DNA of 64,000 nt, from NCBI GenBank assembly GCA_964630595.1, contig CAZVVT010000004.1, positions 1 to 64,000 on the forward strand, read 5' to 3'. Made by a program: the position numbers and the translations under genes. Below, piece after piece: positions 16,357 through 23,743 of this stretch. The stretch is from CAZVVT01 sp964630595 (GTDB lineage: Bacteria; Chlamydiota; Chlamydiia; Chlamydiales; VFKH01). The first letter of the stretch is position 1. The number at the start of each line of letters is the position of its first letter. Under the pieces are notes generated by a model that searched no databases, was not told where the DNA came from, and saw only the letters and a list, made by a program, of their open reading frames with translations.

Positions 16357-16674
16357 TTAGTAGCTTATATTAAACTGCATTTTTGCCAGTTGCAAAATGG
16401 CATCGATGGCTTCTTCCGCATCAATACCTACCGCTTCCACTACGATTCTTGATCCCTTTGTTGCAGCAAGCATCAAAATGCCGAGTAGAGATTTTGCGTT
16501 CACTGTTTCGCGGCCCCGGATGAGGCGAATCTCGCTGCGAAATGCGGTGGCGGTCCGCACCAGCTCCGTAGATGGACGTGTGTGCAGCCCTCGATCATTC
16601 AAAATAGTGAAGAACGAACGTTTAGCTTTCAAAATCAAAAAAAGAATATACAGCGAATCAGTCGTGAACTTCAA
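16357..16674 (-). CDS. ptsH: Phosphocarrier protein HPr
   Basis: HPr of the phosphotransferase system. The active-site histidine lies in NDRGLHTRPST, and the regulatory serine region is present (NAKSLLGILMLAA), so HPr-kinase control is possible. Residues up to about 20 are unusual. The listed start is a TTG at 16674 overlapping the upstream gene by 17 bases. Internal TTG codons at 16638 or 16632 would give a more normal N-terminus (KAKRSFFTILN). None has a clear ribosome site. In Chlamydia HPr is thought to be regulatory more than a sugar carrier. Confidence 0.88.
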   Translation of the reverse strand: MKFTTDSLYILFLILKAKRSFFTILNDRGLHTRPSTELVRTATAFRSEIRLIRGRETVNAKSLLGILMLAATKGSRIVVEAVGIDAEEAIDAILQLAKMQFNISY

Positions 16675-17077
16675 GTGTCTTTTCTAAGACGGCCTTGGTG
16701 CAGTAGATTGGAATGTTGTTGAGCAGGGCTAAAGCCATGCAATCCGAGGGGCGTGCATCGATTTCCAAAATGTTGCGAATGCCCTCTTGCTGTTGCTCTA
16801 AAAAGAGGCGAGCGAAGTAGACAGTGCCTTGCAAATCGTTGATCACAACGCGAGTCGGTTTTACTTCGAGTCCTTGGAAGACGGAAGAGAGCAGGTCGTG
16901 TGTGAGGGGGCGGGGTTTTGCCGTGCCGGTGAGGTACATCTGCATGGCGTTGCCGATGGTGGGATCGACGTAGAGGGCAAAGCGTTTGCCCTCGCCGTTC
17001 ATAATGACCACGCAGTAGGCGTGGGTCTGCAGCATCTTTTCGATCTTGAGGGGGACAATGGCTTCTTGAGTCATCAT
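16658..17077 (-). CDS. Bifunctional nuclease family protein (DUF151)
   Basis: The 139-residue product has the DUF151/BFN signatures: VVIMNGEGKRFALYVDP near the N-terminus and IDARPSDCMALAL near residue 105. Plant and bacterial members have DNase/RNase activity in vitro and the domain often occurs in stress-related contexts. The true role is unclear. The end overlaps the start of ptsH, and its ATG overlaps the rpiA stop by 4 bases, so it is co-transcribed with both. Confidence 0.88.
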   Translation of the reverse strand: MMTQEAIVPLKIEKMLQTHAYCVVIMNGEGKRFALYVDPTIGNAMQMYLTGTAKPRPLTHDLLSSVFQGLEVKPTRVVINDLQGTVYFARLFLEQQQEGIRNILEIDARPSDCMALALLNNIPIYCTKAVLEKTLEVHD

Positions 17078-17760
17078 AGAGTGGTCACCGTGCCATCGGC
17101 GTTGCCAATCAGGACGCGGCCTGCGAGTTTGAGGAAGAATCCGGTGTCGACGACGCCGGGGATCTGTTTCAGGTCGCTATTCCACTGTTCAGGGAGATCA
17201 AAATGGCCGCTGCTGTGGTGGGCATCGGCGATGATGTTGCCATTATCTGACATGACGAGCCTCCCTTGGTGGTCCTGCCTTGGCTTAACCTTTAGCCCAA
17301 GTCGCTCCAACTTGTAAAGGGTGGCGTTGAAGCAGAAGGGAAGGATCTCTAGGGGAAGGCCAAAGGTGCCCAATTTTTGGACGCGTTTGCTGAAGTCGGC
17401 GATCACGATCATTTCCCTAGCCATCGAGGCAATGATCTTTTCTCGCACCAGCGCTCCGCCGCCGCCCTTGATCATGCGCTTCTGGTCATCGATCTCATCG
17501 GCCCCGTCAATATCGAGGTCCAAATGGGTCACCATCAGCGGGTCGATCAGAACCAGTCCGAGCTCTTCGGCCAGAATTTCGGAGCCCTTGGAGGTGGCGA
17601 TGGCCTTCACCTGGGTGCCTTTGCGTGCCAGAGCCCGAATAAAATAGGCAGCTGTAGAACCCGTCCCTAATCCGATGGTCATCCCATCCTGGACAAGTTT
17701 TACAGCTGCCTCAGCAGCGGCTTGTTTCCCAAGCTCTTTACTCTTGTCGGTGTCGGTCAA
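17074..17760 (-). CDS. rpiA: Ribose-5-phosphate isomerase A
   Basis: Interconverts ribose-5-phosphate and ribulose-5-phosphate in the pentose phosphate pathway. The motifs GLGTGSTAAYF, DGADEID and KGGGGALVREKI are present, and the length of about 228 residues is standard. The frame is open to an ATG at 17805, but that adds a leader unlike the family and overlaps the upstream gene. A TTG at 17760 gives MTDTDKSKELGKQAA, which fits, and lies 7 bases after the previous stop. Confidence 0.95.
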   Translation of the reverse strand: MTDTDKSKELGKQAAAEAAVKLVQDGMTIGLGTGSTAAYFIRALARKGTQVKAIATSKGSEILAEELGLVLIDPLMVTHLDLDIDGADEIDDQKRMIKGGGGALVREKIIASMAREMIVIADFSKRVQKLGTFGLPLEILPFCFNATLYKLERLGLKVKPRQDHQGRLVMSDNGNIIADAHHSSGHFDLPEQWNSDLKQIPGVVDTGFFLKLAGRVLIGNADGTVTTL

Positions 17761-17767
17761 GAGCGCT

Positions 17768-18061
17768 CTAGCCTGCAGCAGCCACACGACCTGCAAGAGG
17801 AGCATGTGCAGTATTCAGTTCCTCTGCAAGTGCCTGCATTGCGTTGCGTACAGCGCCGCTTTCAGGCTCATGAAGGACTTCCGTGGTGGGCAGAGAAACG
17901 CGTGTTTTGTCTCTGCGCTGATTGAGTTTTTCTAGAGCAGCGACGGCTTCGGCATGAGTGAATTTCGCGCTTTTTTTGAGTTGGTCGTTTTCTAAAGCCT
18001 GCATGAATTTGAGAACTTCGGAACTTGGATCTGCGTATCGAACAGGATTTACCTGACTCAT
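17768..18061 (-). CDS. Small charged protein, unknown
   Basis: The 97-residue product begins MSQVNPVRYADPSSEV, with a GGGAG site about 8 bases upstream; an earlier in-frame ATG lacks a site. It is rich in charged residues and alanine with likely helices (VLKFMQALENDQLKK, FTHAEAVAALEKLNQRRDK) and no hydrophobic segment. It begins the minus-strand row leading to rpiA. No family recognised. Confidence 0.7.
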   Translation of the reverse strand: MSQVNPVRYADPSSEVLKFMQALENDQLKKSAKFTHAEAVAALEKLNQRRDKTRVSLPTTEVLHEPESGAVRNAMQALAEELNTAHAPLAGRVAAAG

Positions 18062-18161
18062 GATAGAAACTCCCTTAAAAAAAAGTTTTTCTGACTGGCA
18101 GCGTAGCAAATTGGTCTGTTTGGTTGCAAGAAACTCTTAGCTACTTGCAGAATCAACAAGA

Positions 18162-19880
18162 GTGAAAGGCAATGTTCTTGGTGACTACAATTTGATTAAG
18201 CAGCTGGGGGCGGGCTCTTTGGGCAACGTGCACCTGGCGGAACACCGCTTTACCAAGCAGAAGGTGGCGCTCAAAGTTCTCCCTGAAGAACTTTCATCGG
18301 ATCGGGGCTTTATTCAGCGCTTTGAGGAGGATGTGAAGACCCTTTCAGGGCTTACCCATCCCAATATTGTTAAAATTCACAACGTCTCTTTTTCCGCCGG
18401 TAATTATTTTTTAGTTACAGACTGCATTGTCGATGGCTTGGGTGAAACGACCACGCTGGGGCAGTATGTGCAGGGTAGAAAGCTTAGTGAAGAGGAGATT
18501 CTTCGCCTATTAAGGGGGGTTGCGGAAGCCCTTGATTGGGCGCACGATCCAAGCAATGGAAAGCCATCGATTGTTCATAGAGGGTTGAAGCTCAGCAACA
18601 TACTGGTAGGTCAGGGGCAACTTCTGCTCTCTGATTTTGGTCTTTCTCGCATTGCCGGTACGGGGTATGTCTTGAGCCGCACCTATCGTTCCTTAGTGGA
18701 TTCCCTCTCGGATCGGCAGACAGAGGCTTCCAAAACCCTGCAGAACTCCTTTCTCCAGACCTTCGCCTTTTTAGCACCGGAGCAAAAGCGTGCCGATCGC
18801 ATCCATGAAGTAGGGGTCAAAACGGATACCTGGGCCTTTGGGATCTTGGTCTATTTCCTTTTGATGCGCCACTGGCCGGAGGGTGCTTTTGAAATGCCCT
18901 CCTCCAAGGAATTTAAGTTGGACTGGGACAAGTTGATTCGGGCCTGCCTGTCGCCCGATCCGGAAAAGCGGCCTGCTCAGCTGTTGCCATTGCTTGATGC
19001 GTTGGTGGCTCCTGAAAAGCCGCCTGCGGCAACAGTTGTTCCGGAAGCGGTAGAGGCGGCGCCTCCTATTTCTGTGAACCAGGCCATAGAGCAGCGCATG
19101 CGCAGCGAATGGACGGTGACCTCCTATAAGCCCCAGTCGCAGGAAAGCTTAAAAGTAGAGCCTCTTTTGAGTGAAATGGTGGTCATTCCCGGTGGTCACT
19201 ATATGCGCGGCAGCAACAGTGGCAGTCGCGACGAGATGCCGCGCCACCGCGTGCAGGTCAGCCGCTTCGCCCTCGACATTCACCCTGTTACGAATGAGCA
19301 GTTCATCCGCTTCCTAGAGCACATTGGGGGCGAAAAGGATGACAATAACCACGACATTATCCGTCTCAAAGAATCGCGCATCCGCCGCGTGAGTGGCAAG
19401 CCCATCGTGGAGCCGGGCTACTCCAAGCACCCCGTCATTGGGGTGAGTTGGTACGGGGCTCTTGCTTATGCCAACTGGATCGGCCGCCGCCTGCCCACCG
19501 AAGCGGAATGGGAAATTGCTGCCTCCACCGGCCGCGATGCCCACCTCTACCCGACGGGGGATGAGATTGAGAAGAGCATGGCCAACTTCTTCTCCTCCGA
19601 CACCACGGCCGTCATGAGCTACGCCCCGAATGAATTTGGGCTCTACGACATGGCGGGCAACGTCTACGAGTGGTGCCATGACTGGTACGAGTACAACTAC
19701 TACGAACACTCTGCGCAAGAATCCAACCAGCCCAAAGGGCCTCTGCACGGTGTCTACCGCGTTCTGCGCGGCGGCTGCTGGAAGAGTCTTAAAGAGGACC
19801 TGCGCTGTTCCCACCGCCACCGCAACAATCCCGGCACCATCAACCGTACCTACGGCTTCCGCTGCGCTGCGGATGTGTGA
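18162..19880 (+). CDS. pkn1: Pkn1-like protein: Ser/Thr kinase domain fused to FGE-sulfatase domain
   Basis: The 572-residue protein has a kinase domain over about 5-280: glycine loop LGAGSLGNVH, lysine in VALKVL, SDFGLSRI as DFG. The C-terminal formylglycine-generating-enzyme-like domain starts near MVVIPGGHYMRGS and includes GVSWYGALAYANWIGRRLPTEAEWE in two conserved blocks and a final RVLRGGCWKS/GFRC region. This architecture matches chlamydial Pkn1. The catalytic loop reads HRGLKLSNIL, so the usual catalytic Asp is Gly and kinase activity is doubtful. The start is GTG at 18162. It stands alone, divergent from the 97-residue gene. Confidence 0.88.
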   Translation: MKGNVLGDYNLIKQLGAGSLGNVHLAEHRFTKQKVALKVLPEELSSDRGFIQRFEEDVKTLSGLTHPNIVKIHNVSFSAGNYFLVTDCIVDGLGETTTLGQYVQGRKLSEEEILRLLRGVAEALDWAHDPSNGKPSIVHRGLKLSNILVGQGQLLLSDFGLSRIAGTGYVLSRTYRSLVDSLSDRQTEASKTLQNSFLQTFAFLAPEQKRADRIHEVGVKTDTWAFGILVYFLLMRHWPEGAFEMPSSKEFKLDWDKLIRACLSPDPEKRPAQLLPLLDALVAPEKPPAATVVPEAVEAAPPISVNQAIEQRMRSEWTVTSYKPQSQESLKVEPLLSEMVVIPGGHYMRGSNSGSRDEMPRHRVQVSRFALDIHPVTNEQFIRFLEHIGGEKDDNNHDIIRLKESRIRRVSGKPIVEPGYSKHPVIGVSWYGALAYANWIGRRLPTEAEWEIAASTGRDAHLYPTGDEIEKSMANFFSSDTTAVMSYAPNEFGLYDMAGNVYEWCHDWYEYNYYEHSAQESNQPKGPLHGVYRVLRGGCWKSLKEDLRCSHRHRNNPGTINRTYGFRCAADV

Positions 19881-19916
19881 AACCCAATAATCTTCATTTG
19901 AGATAGACTGCTTGCC

Positions 19917-20279
19917 ATGTGGAAGAAAATGGCAGCTGTTCTTTGGGGTTATGCCGGCATCATGATGGTGCTTGGTCTGATTGGGTTTCTCTCAAACCCT
20001 GAAAAAGCGATCTCGGCCCTTATCGTGGGCTTGAGCGCCCTCGTCCTTTTTGGTGGGTTGGGAGTGGCTGTCAAAAGACGCAAAATGTGGTCCATGCGTC
20101 TCTCCATGGGCCTTTTGGTTCTCTACGTGATCGCTCTTTCTCTCAAAGTGACATCGCTGTGGCAGTCCGTCCTGGCCGGCACTCCCGACAAGCTTCTGGC
20201 TTCGGTTTTGGTTTCCTTGATGCTCGTAGCTTCACTGGCCATGGTGGGCCTCGTCGTCCTCTTTAATCCACCTAAGTAA
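19917..20279 (+). CDS. Small four-helix membrane protein
   Basis: The 120-residue protein has four hydrophobic segments (about 5-25, 31-50, 58-78, 92-116). The glycine-rich second helix and basic loop VKRRKMW faintly recall the TMEM14/UPF0136 family, but I cannot confirm that. No strong ribosome site precedes the first ATG; an in-frame ATG at residue 5 is also possible. Function unknown. Confidence 0.7.
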   Translation: MWKKMAAVLWGYAGIMMVLGLIGFLSNPEKAISALIVGLSALVLFGGLGVAVKRRKMWSMRLSMGLLVLYVIALSLKVTSLWQSVLAGTPDKLLASVLVSLMLVASLAMVGLVVLFNPPK

Positions 20280-20280
20280 T

Positions 20281-20341
20281 TTACGGTGAAGCGCGCGGGG
20301 CCAAGGCATCTAGTCGGGGAGATTAGCTGATGATGCGCTGT
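20281..20341 (-). pseudogene. Remnant of a second copy of the 3' end of the gene at 21394-21657
   Basis: The minus strand here encodes, in one frame, LGPARFTVNYL, nearly the same as FGPARFTVRYI at the C-terminus of the protein at 21394-21657. Upstream DNA (ATCATCA.C..) also aligns with that gene over about 60 bases, with small insertions and a stop. It is in the same orientation as the intact gene and directly follows the stop of the Inc-like gene at 20342. It looks like debris of a duplication that once flanked that gene. Confidence 0.6.
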
Positions 20342-21223
20342 TTAGGCAGCAGGGCGTGCAGCTCCGCCGCCACCACCGATGTCTTTTCGAATCTCTACTC
20401 GCAGACCTCGTAAAACAGGATTGCCCTCTGGAAGCGACCATAGCTCTGCAGGCACAGTATCTAAACGACTAAAAACGATGCGAATAACTTTGAAGCACAA
20501 CAGGCTTGGCCGACTATTTCGCCTGCTTACTAGCCTCATAGCCTCTGTCCATGAAAGCCCACAATCAGCCGGATATTCCATCAGATATCCCTCGGCAAAT
20601 TGGTACGCTTCTTTAGGATGCTCCTCTATATAAGTGGCTATTTCTCGCATCTCTCGTTGATAATTCTGCCACTCTTCCCGTAAACCAGGCGCCTGTTCGG
20701 CGGACAATGTTTCTGCAAGCTTTTGCACAGTACTCTCGATGATTTTCTCATGCTTGCGGGTTGCTGGGAGGTTCAAAATAAGATAAGCTTTTTCTATGAA
20801 TGTGAGTAGGGAACTATTGTATTTTCCCTTTTCGAAAGCTCGATTTCTTGCTTCGAGTAGGTAGGCAGAATCGTAATTATTAAGGCATCGAATAGCAATA
20901 CATCCGATTGCAGCTATGGCGGAAAAGCAACCAACAGCTGCAGCGATTCCTAAAGCCACAGGTAATACACCACTCATGGTTAAGCCGACTCCTAAGGCCG
21001 CTGCGGCTAAAACCGCAAAAATGACTACAGCGATCATTTGCACTCGATGCAGGTTCCACTTGCCTCCGTAAGGCAACTGCACGGTGTATTGATATCGATA
21101 GTCGGTGCGATTATCGTTGAAATAAAGTTCAGCGGGCTCAACGGAGAGCAGTCGCGGTCCGTCCTGAACGTACTGCCGGGCGTCTATAGAAACGATTGGG
21201 TATTCTACATGTCTCAGTGCCAT
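20342..21223 (-). CDS. Inc-like protein with one bilobed hydrophobic domain
   Basis: The 293-residue product begins MALRHVEYPIVSIDARQYV (ATG at 21223; a TTG two codons earlier is less likely). Residues about 61-82 and 84-112 form a paired hydrophobic hairpin, followed by a polar helical region and a glycine-rich end (DIGGGGGAARPAA). This is the form of chlamydial inclusion membrane proteins; function unknown. It has a consensus TATAAT 8 bases before the ATG and no ribosome site. Confidence 0.73.
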   Translation of the reverse strand: MALRHVEYPIVSIDARQYVQDGPRLLSVEPAELYFNDNRTDYRYQYTVQLPYGGKWNLHRVQMIAVVIFAVLAAAALGVGLTMSGVLPVALGIAAAVGCFSAIAAIGCIAIRCLNNYDSAYLLEARNRAFEKGKYNSSLLTFIEKAYLILNLPATRKHEKIIESTVQKLAETLSAEQAPGLREEWQNYQREMREIATYIEEHPKEAYQFAEGYLMEYPADCGLSWTEAMRLVSRRNSRPSLLCFKVIRIVFSRLDTVPAELWSLPEGNPVLRGLRVEIRKDIGGGGGAARPAA

Positions 21224-21231
21224 AGCCAATT

Positions 21232-21237
21232 ATTATA
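21232..21237 (-). promoter_or_regulatory. Extended -10 box, leaderless, for the Inc-like gene
   Basis: The minus strand reads TGT-TATAAT, an extended consensus -10. It is followed by 8 bases and ATG, with no Shine-Dalgarno sequence. The -35 position (TGTAAT, 17 bases upstream) is poor, as is common with extended -10 promoters. Confidence 0.5.
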
Positions 21238-21274
21238 ACACATTAAAAGCTTAAATTACACTATTTTTCACTCG

Positions 21275-21312
21275 AAAAAATCTTCGTAACATGCTTATAA
21301 TAAGCATGTTAC
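21275..21312 (-). terminator. Perfect 12-bp palindrome, terminator-like, with nearby T-run
   Basis: GTAACATGCTTA and its exact reverse complement flank a 3-base centre (21286-21312). Reading the minus strand, GAAGA then six T (21275-21280) follows. It lies downstream of the gene at 21394-21657 and upstream of the one at 20342, so it may end the former's transcript. The AT-rich stem, tiny loop and offset T-run also fit an operator for a dimeric regulator. Confidence 0.45.
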
Positions 21313-21338
21313 ATATGGTTATGAAGAGAGCGAGATTC

Positions 21339-21348
21339 GGGGGGGGGG
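21339..21348. repeat. Homopolymeric tract of ten G
   Basis: A run of ten G on the plus strand lies in the intergenic gap between two minus-strand genes, about 100 bases upstream of the promoter of the Inc-like gene at 20342. It is the longest such tract I saw in the window. Such tracts slip during replication and drive phase variation in several bacteria. Confidence 0.8.
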
Positions 21349-21393
21349 TGAAAATTCATCGCAGTATGGTGGGCCTTTTTGAGGTTGCGTCGT

Positions 21394-21657
21394 TTAGTCC
21401 GCTATGTAGCGCACGGTAAAGCGTGCGGGGCCGAAGGTCTGGACGGGAAGATAGGTGATGATGGCATGTACGCTGCCCTGGCTTGTTTGAATGAACCAGC
21501 CGCCGGACTCGCGCGTGATGGATTCGATGGGCTGAGCGGGGACCAGGCGCTCTAATTGGGGGTCGCTGAGGATTTGGCAGATTTCTTTGCTGTCTTGCCA
21601 GTAGGGCGGGAGAGCTGCAGATAAAGAACTAATGAGGAGAAGGAGAGCGAGCTTCAT
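21394..21657 (-). CDS. Small secreted protein, unknown
   Basis: The 87-residue product from the ATG at 21657 has a signal peptide (MKLALLLLISSLSAALP), then a mature part of about 70 residues ending GPARFTVRYIAD. The reading frame extends 12 codons upstream, but the promoter just before 21657 excludes that start. A 60-base relic of the same 3' end lies at 20281-20341. It is probably periplasmic. No family recognised. Confidence 0.72.
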   Translation of the reverse strand: MKLALLLLISSLSAALPPYWQDSKEICQILSDPQLERLVPAQPIESITRESGGWFIQTSQGSVHAIITYLPVQTFGPARFTVRYIAD

Positions 21658-21664
21658 GGGAGTA

Positions 21665-21693
21665 TTGATAGCAAGTGTCGCGATTCTGGTCAA
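21665..21693 (-). promoter_or_regulatory. Promoter giving a leaderless mRNA for the small secreted protein
   Basis: TTGACC (21688-21693), a 17-base spacer, TATCAA (21665-21670), then 7 bases and the ATG. The predicted start of transcription is the A of the start codon. This is the clearest leaderless arrangement in the window because both boxes and the spacing are good. Confidence 0.6.
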
Positions 21694-21747
21694 AAACGAG
21701 CTCGCATAGTATCAGTAGGCAAAAGTATCATAGTAGGCGGGTGGGCA

Positions 21748-23739
21748 ATGAAAGAGCGCGACAAAATACTAGTAAAAATGGCCCCTACACTGCCGGCAAC
21801 GATGGATGAGCGGTTGTCGGCGATTAAGCAATTAGGGGAAGACCCTCTTGCTCAAGACAAGGCAGCAGAGGCTTTGAGTCAGCTCGAATTAGAGCACACC
21901 GGAGGCCCATTTTTGTTGGAAGTGGGATTGGTGTGGCAGATGCTCGGAGTGCAGTCGAGAAGGCTGGATTGGATGGACCGAGCTGTGGCCTGTTTCAATA
22001 ACGCCGCTCCGCAACTTCCCTCGCCCTTTTTGCCCCTTTTGGCAACGGCAAAGGCCTATACAGAAATCGGTAAGATCGGTGGAGAGCTCGGCGCTTTCGC
22101 TGAAGCCGATCGCTGCTTTCAAGCAGCAGAGCCTCTCTTAAGCAAGACGAGCGAAGATCAGTTTCATTTCTTCTGGCAATGGGCCAACTCTTTGACTCTG
22201 TGTGCCTTCTTGTCACAGGAGAGCACCGACTGGCAGCGCGCTTTGAAGCAGTATGACGAAGCGGCGCAGTACATGGCCAAAGAAGAGCCCCTCTTTTACC
22301 AGCAGCGTGGAGAGTGTTTGGCCGCTTGCGGTATTCAGATGAACTCTAAAGAGATGCTCTATCAGGCAGTGCACGTTTTTCAGTTCGCACTACCTCATGT
22401 GCAGAATCAGTCTACGCTCTACCACCACTTGGGTTCTTGCTACTTTCACCTGTTCGTGCAGACCTATGATCGCCATTGGTTTCACAAGGCAAAAGAACGA
22501 TTGGAAGCAGCGGCACTCGATGCAGCTTTTCAGGCGCAGAGTCACCACTTCCTCGGCCATCTGCACTTAGAGTGCGGCAAGTTATGGGAAGATGAGGAGA
22601 TGCTGGAAGAGGCGCTCAAGCACTTTGAATGGCTGCAAAACCAGAATGTCTCTACACAGTCTTTCTACGCAGGAATGTGTGAAACTCTTGCTCGACTAGG
22701 TCAGTATCAAGAGCGCATCGATTTGTTGCGTTCCGCAAAAGAGAAGTTAGCGCGCGGCTTAGAGATCTATCCACGCGATGCTAAGCTGCTTTATTGCCAG
22801 GGGTCGCTCATGGTGGTCTTTGGTCATTATTTCTCTGATCCTAGCTACTTCGAGCAGGCGACGGTTTTGTTGGAAGAGGCCATTAAAGATCACAGCGAGC
22901 ATGTGTTGCTGTGGCGCGCGCTGGCAGATGCCTACTATTGCACCGCGCAGCATGCGCAAGACCCACATCTGATGCGCAAAGCAGTGGCGTGCTATGACTC
23001 CGCGATCCGTCTCAAGCAGGACTTTATCCCTATTTGGCTCGATGCGGCGACAGCGCGCAAAGCGTATGCGGAAATGACGGAGGATCAAAACAGCGCAAAA
23101 GAGGCGGCCGAGCAGTTAGAGCGTGTATTGACAGCTCTTGCAAAAGGAGAGGCCTCTTTCCACGATTCTGAGGTGCGCGGCGATGCGCTTGCGCGCTTGG
23201 GCGGTGTGTTTGATTTGCTGGGCGATCTTACGATGGAAACGGTCTACTACTCGAAAGCAGTAGAGGTTCTCCAGGCAGCGATCACAGCAGGTGAGGATAG
23301 CCTTGCCACACGGCACCAGCTAGCGCTTGCACTGTGCCATGTAGGTGAGTCGACAGGCGATGGACAGTCTCTGGCCATTGCCATCGACCAGTTCAGCTAT
23401 CTCACGGCCATTGAAGACGATGAGGCGACCTACTGGACAGATTGGGCAACAGCCCTCATGACACTCTCTTCTCTCGAAGAAGAGCGCAAAGAACCTTTGC
23501 TCAACGAGGCGGAAGCAAAGCTGCGACATGCAACCTTGCTAGGTGATGTGCAGGCGTATTATTATCTTGCCTGTGTGGCCTCTCTTCGCGAAGAGTTTGA
23601 GGCAGCCATCCATTTTCTCCAGCGTTGCAGGAAATTTGGTGCGCTGCCCGAAGTGGAAGACATCAACGAAGATGGTTGGCTGGCTTCTTTGAGAGAGACA
23701 GAGATTTTCCAGAACTTCATTACAGAATTGGAAGGATGA
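21748..23739 (+). CDS. TPR-repeat protein next to mgtE (CT195-like)
   Basis: The 663-residue, almost wholly helical protein is built of degenerate tetratricopeptide-type repeats (for example ALKQYDEAAQYM, KAKERLEAAALDA, KAVACYDSAIRLKQDFIP, AAIHFLQRCRKFG). There is no signal peptide or membrane segment. In C. trachomatis a TPR protein (CT195) adjoins mgtE (CT194). Here the two are 4 bases apart and surely co-transcribed, so the protein may assist the transporter or merely share its promoter. Partner unknown. Confidence 0.87.
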   Translation: MKERDKILVKMAPTLPATMDERLSAIKQLGEDPLAQDKAAEALSQLELEHTGGPFLLEVGLVWQMLGVQSRRLDWMDRAVACFNNAAPQLPSPFLPLLATAKAYTEIGKIGGELGAFAEADRCFQAAEPLLSKTSEDQFHFFWQWANSLTLCAFLSQESTDWQRALKQYDEAAQYMAKEEPLFYQQRGECLAACGIQMNSKEMLYQAVHVFQFALPHVQNQSTLYHHLGSCYFHLFVQTYDRHWFHKAKERLEAAALDAAFQAQSHHFLGHLHLECGKLWEDEEMLEEALKHFEWLQNQNVSTQSFYAGMCETLARLGQYQERIDLLRSAKEKLARGLEIYPRDAKLLYCQGSLMVVFGHYFSDPSYFEQATVLLEEAIKDHSEHVLLWRALADAYYCTAQHAQDPHLMRKAVACYDSAIRLKQDFIPIWLDAATARKAYAEMTEDQNSAKEAAEQLERVLTALAKGEASFHDSEVRGDALARLGGVFDLLGDLTMETVYYSKAVEVLQAAITAGEDSLATRHQLALALCHVGESTGDGQSLAIAIDQFSYLTAIEDDEATYWTDWATALMTLSSLEEERKEPLLNEAEAKLRHATLLGDVQAYYYLACVASLREEFEAAIHFLQRCRKFGALPEVEDINEDGWLASLRETEIFQNFITELEG

Positions 23740-23743
23740 TTGC

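Noticed and set aside
21321..21419. A 32-codon plus-strand frame running through the ten-G tract
   Set aside because: Very short, no ribosome site, and it ends inside the opposite-strand gene at 21394; the tract is more likely regulatory or neutral.
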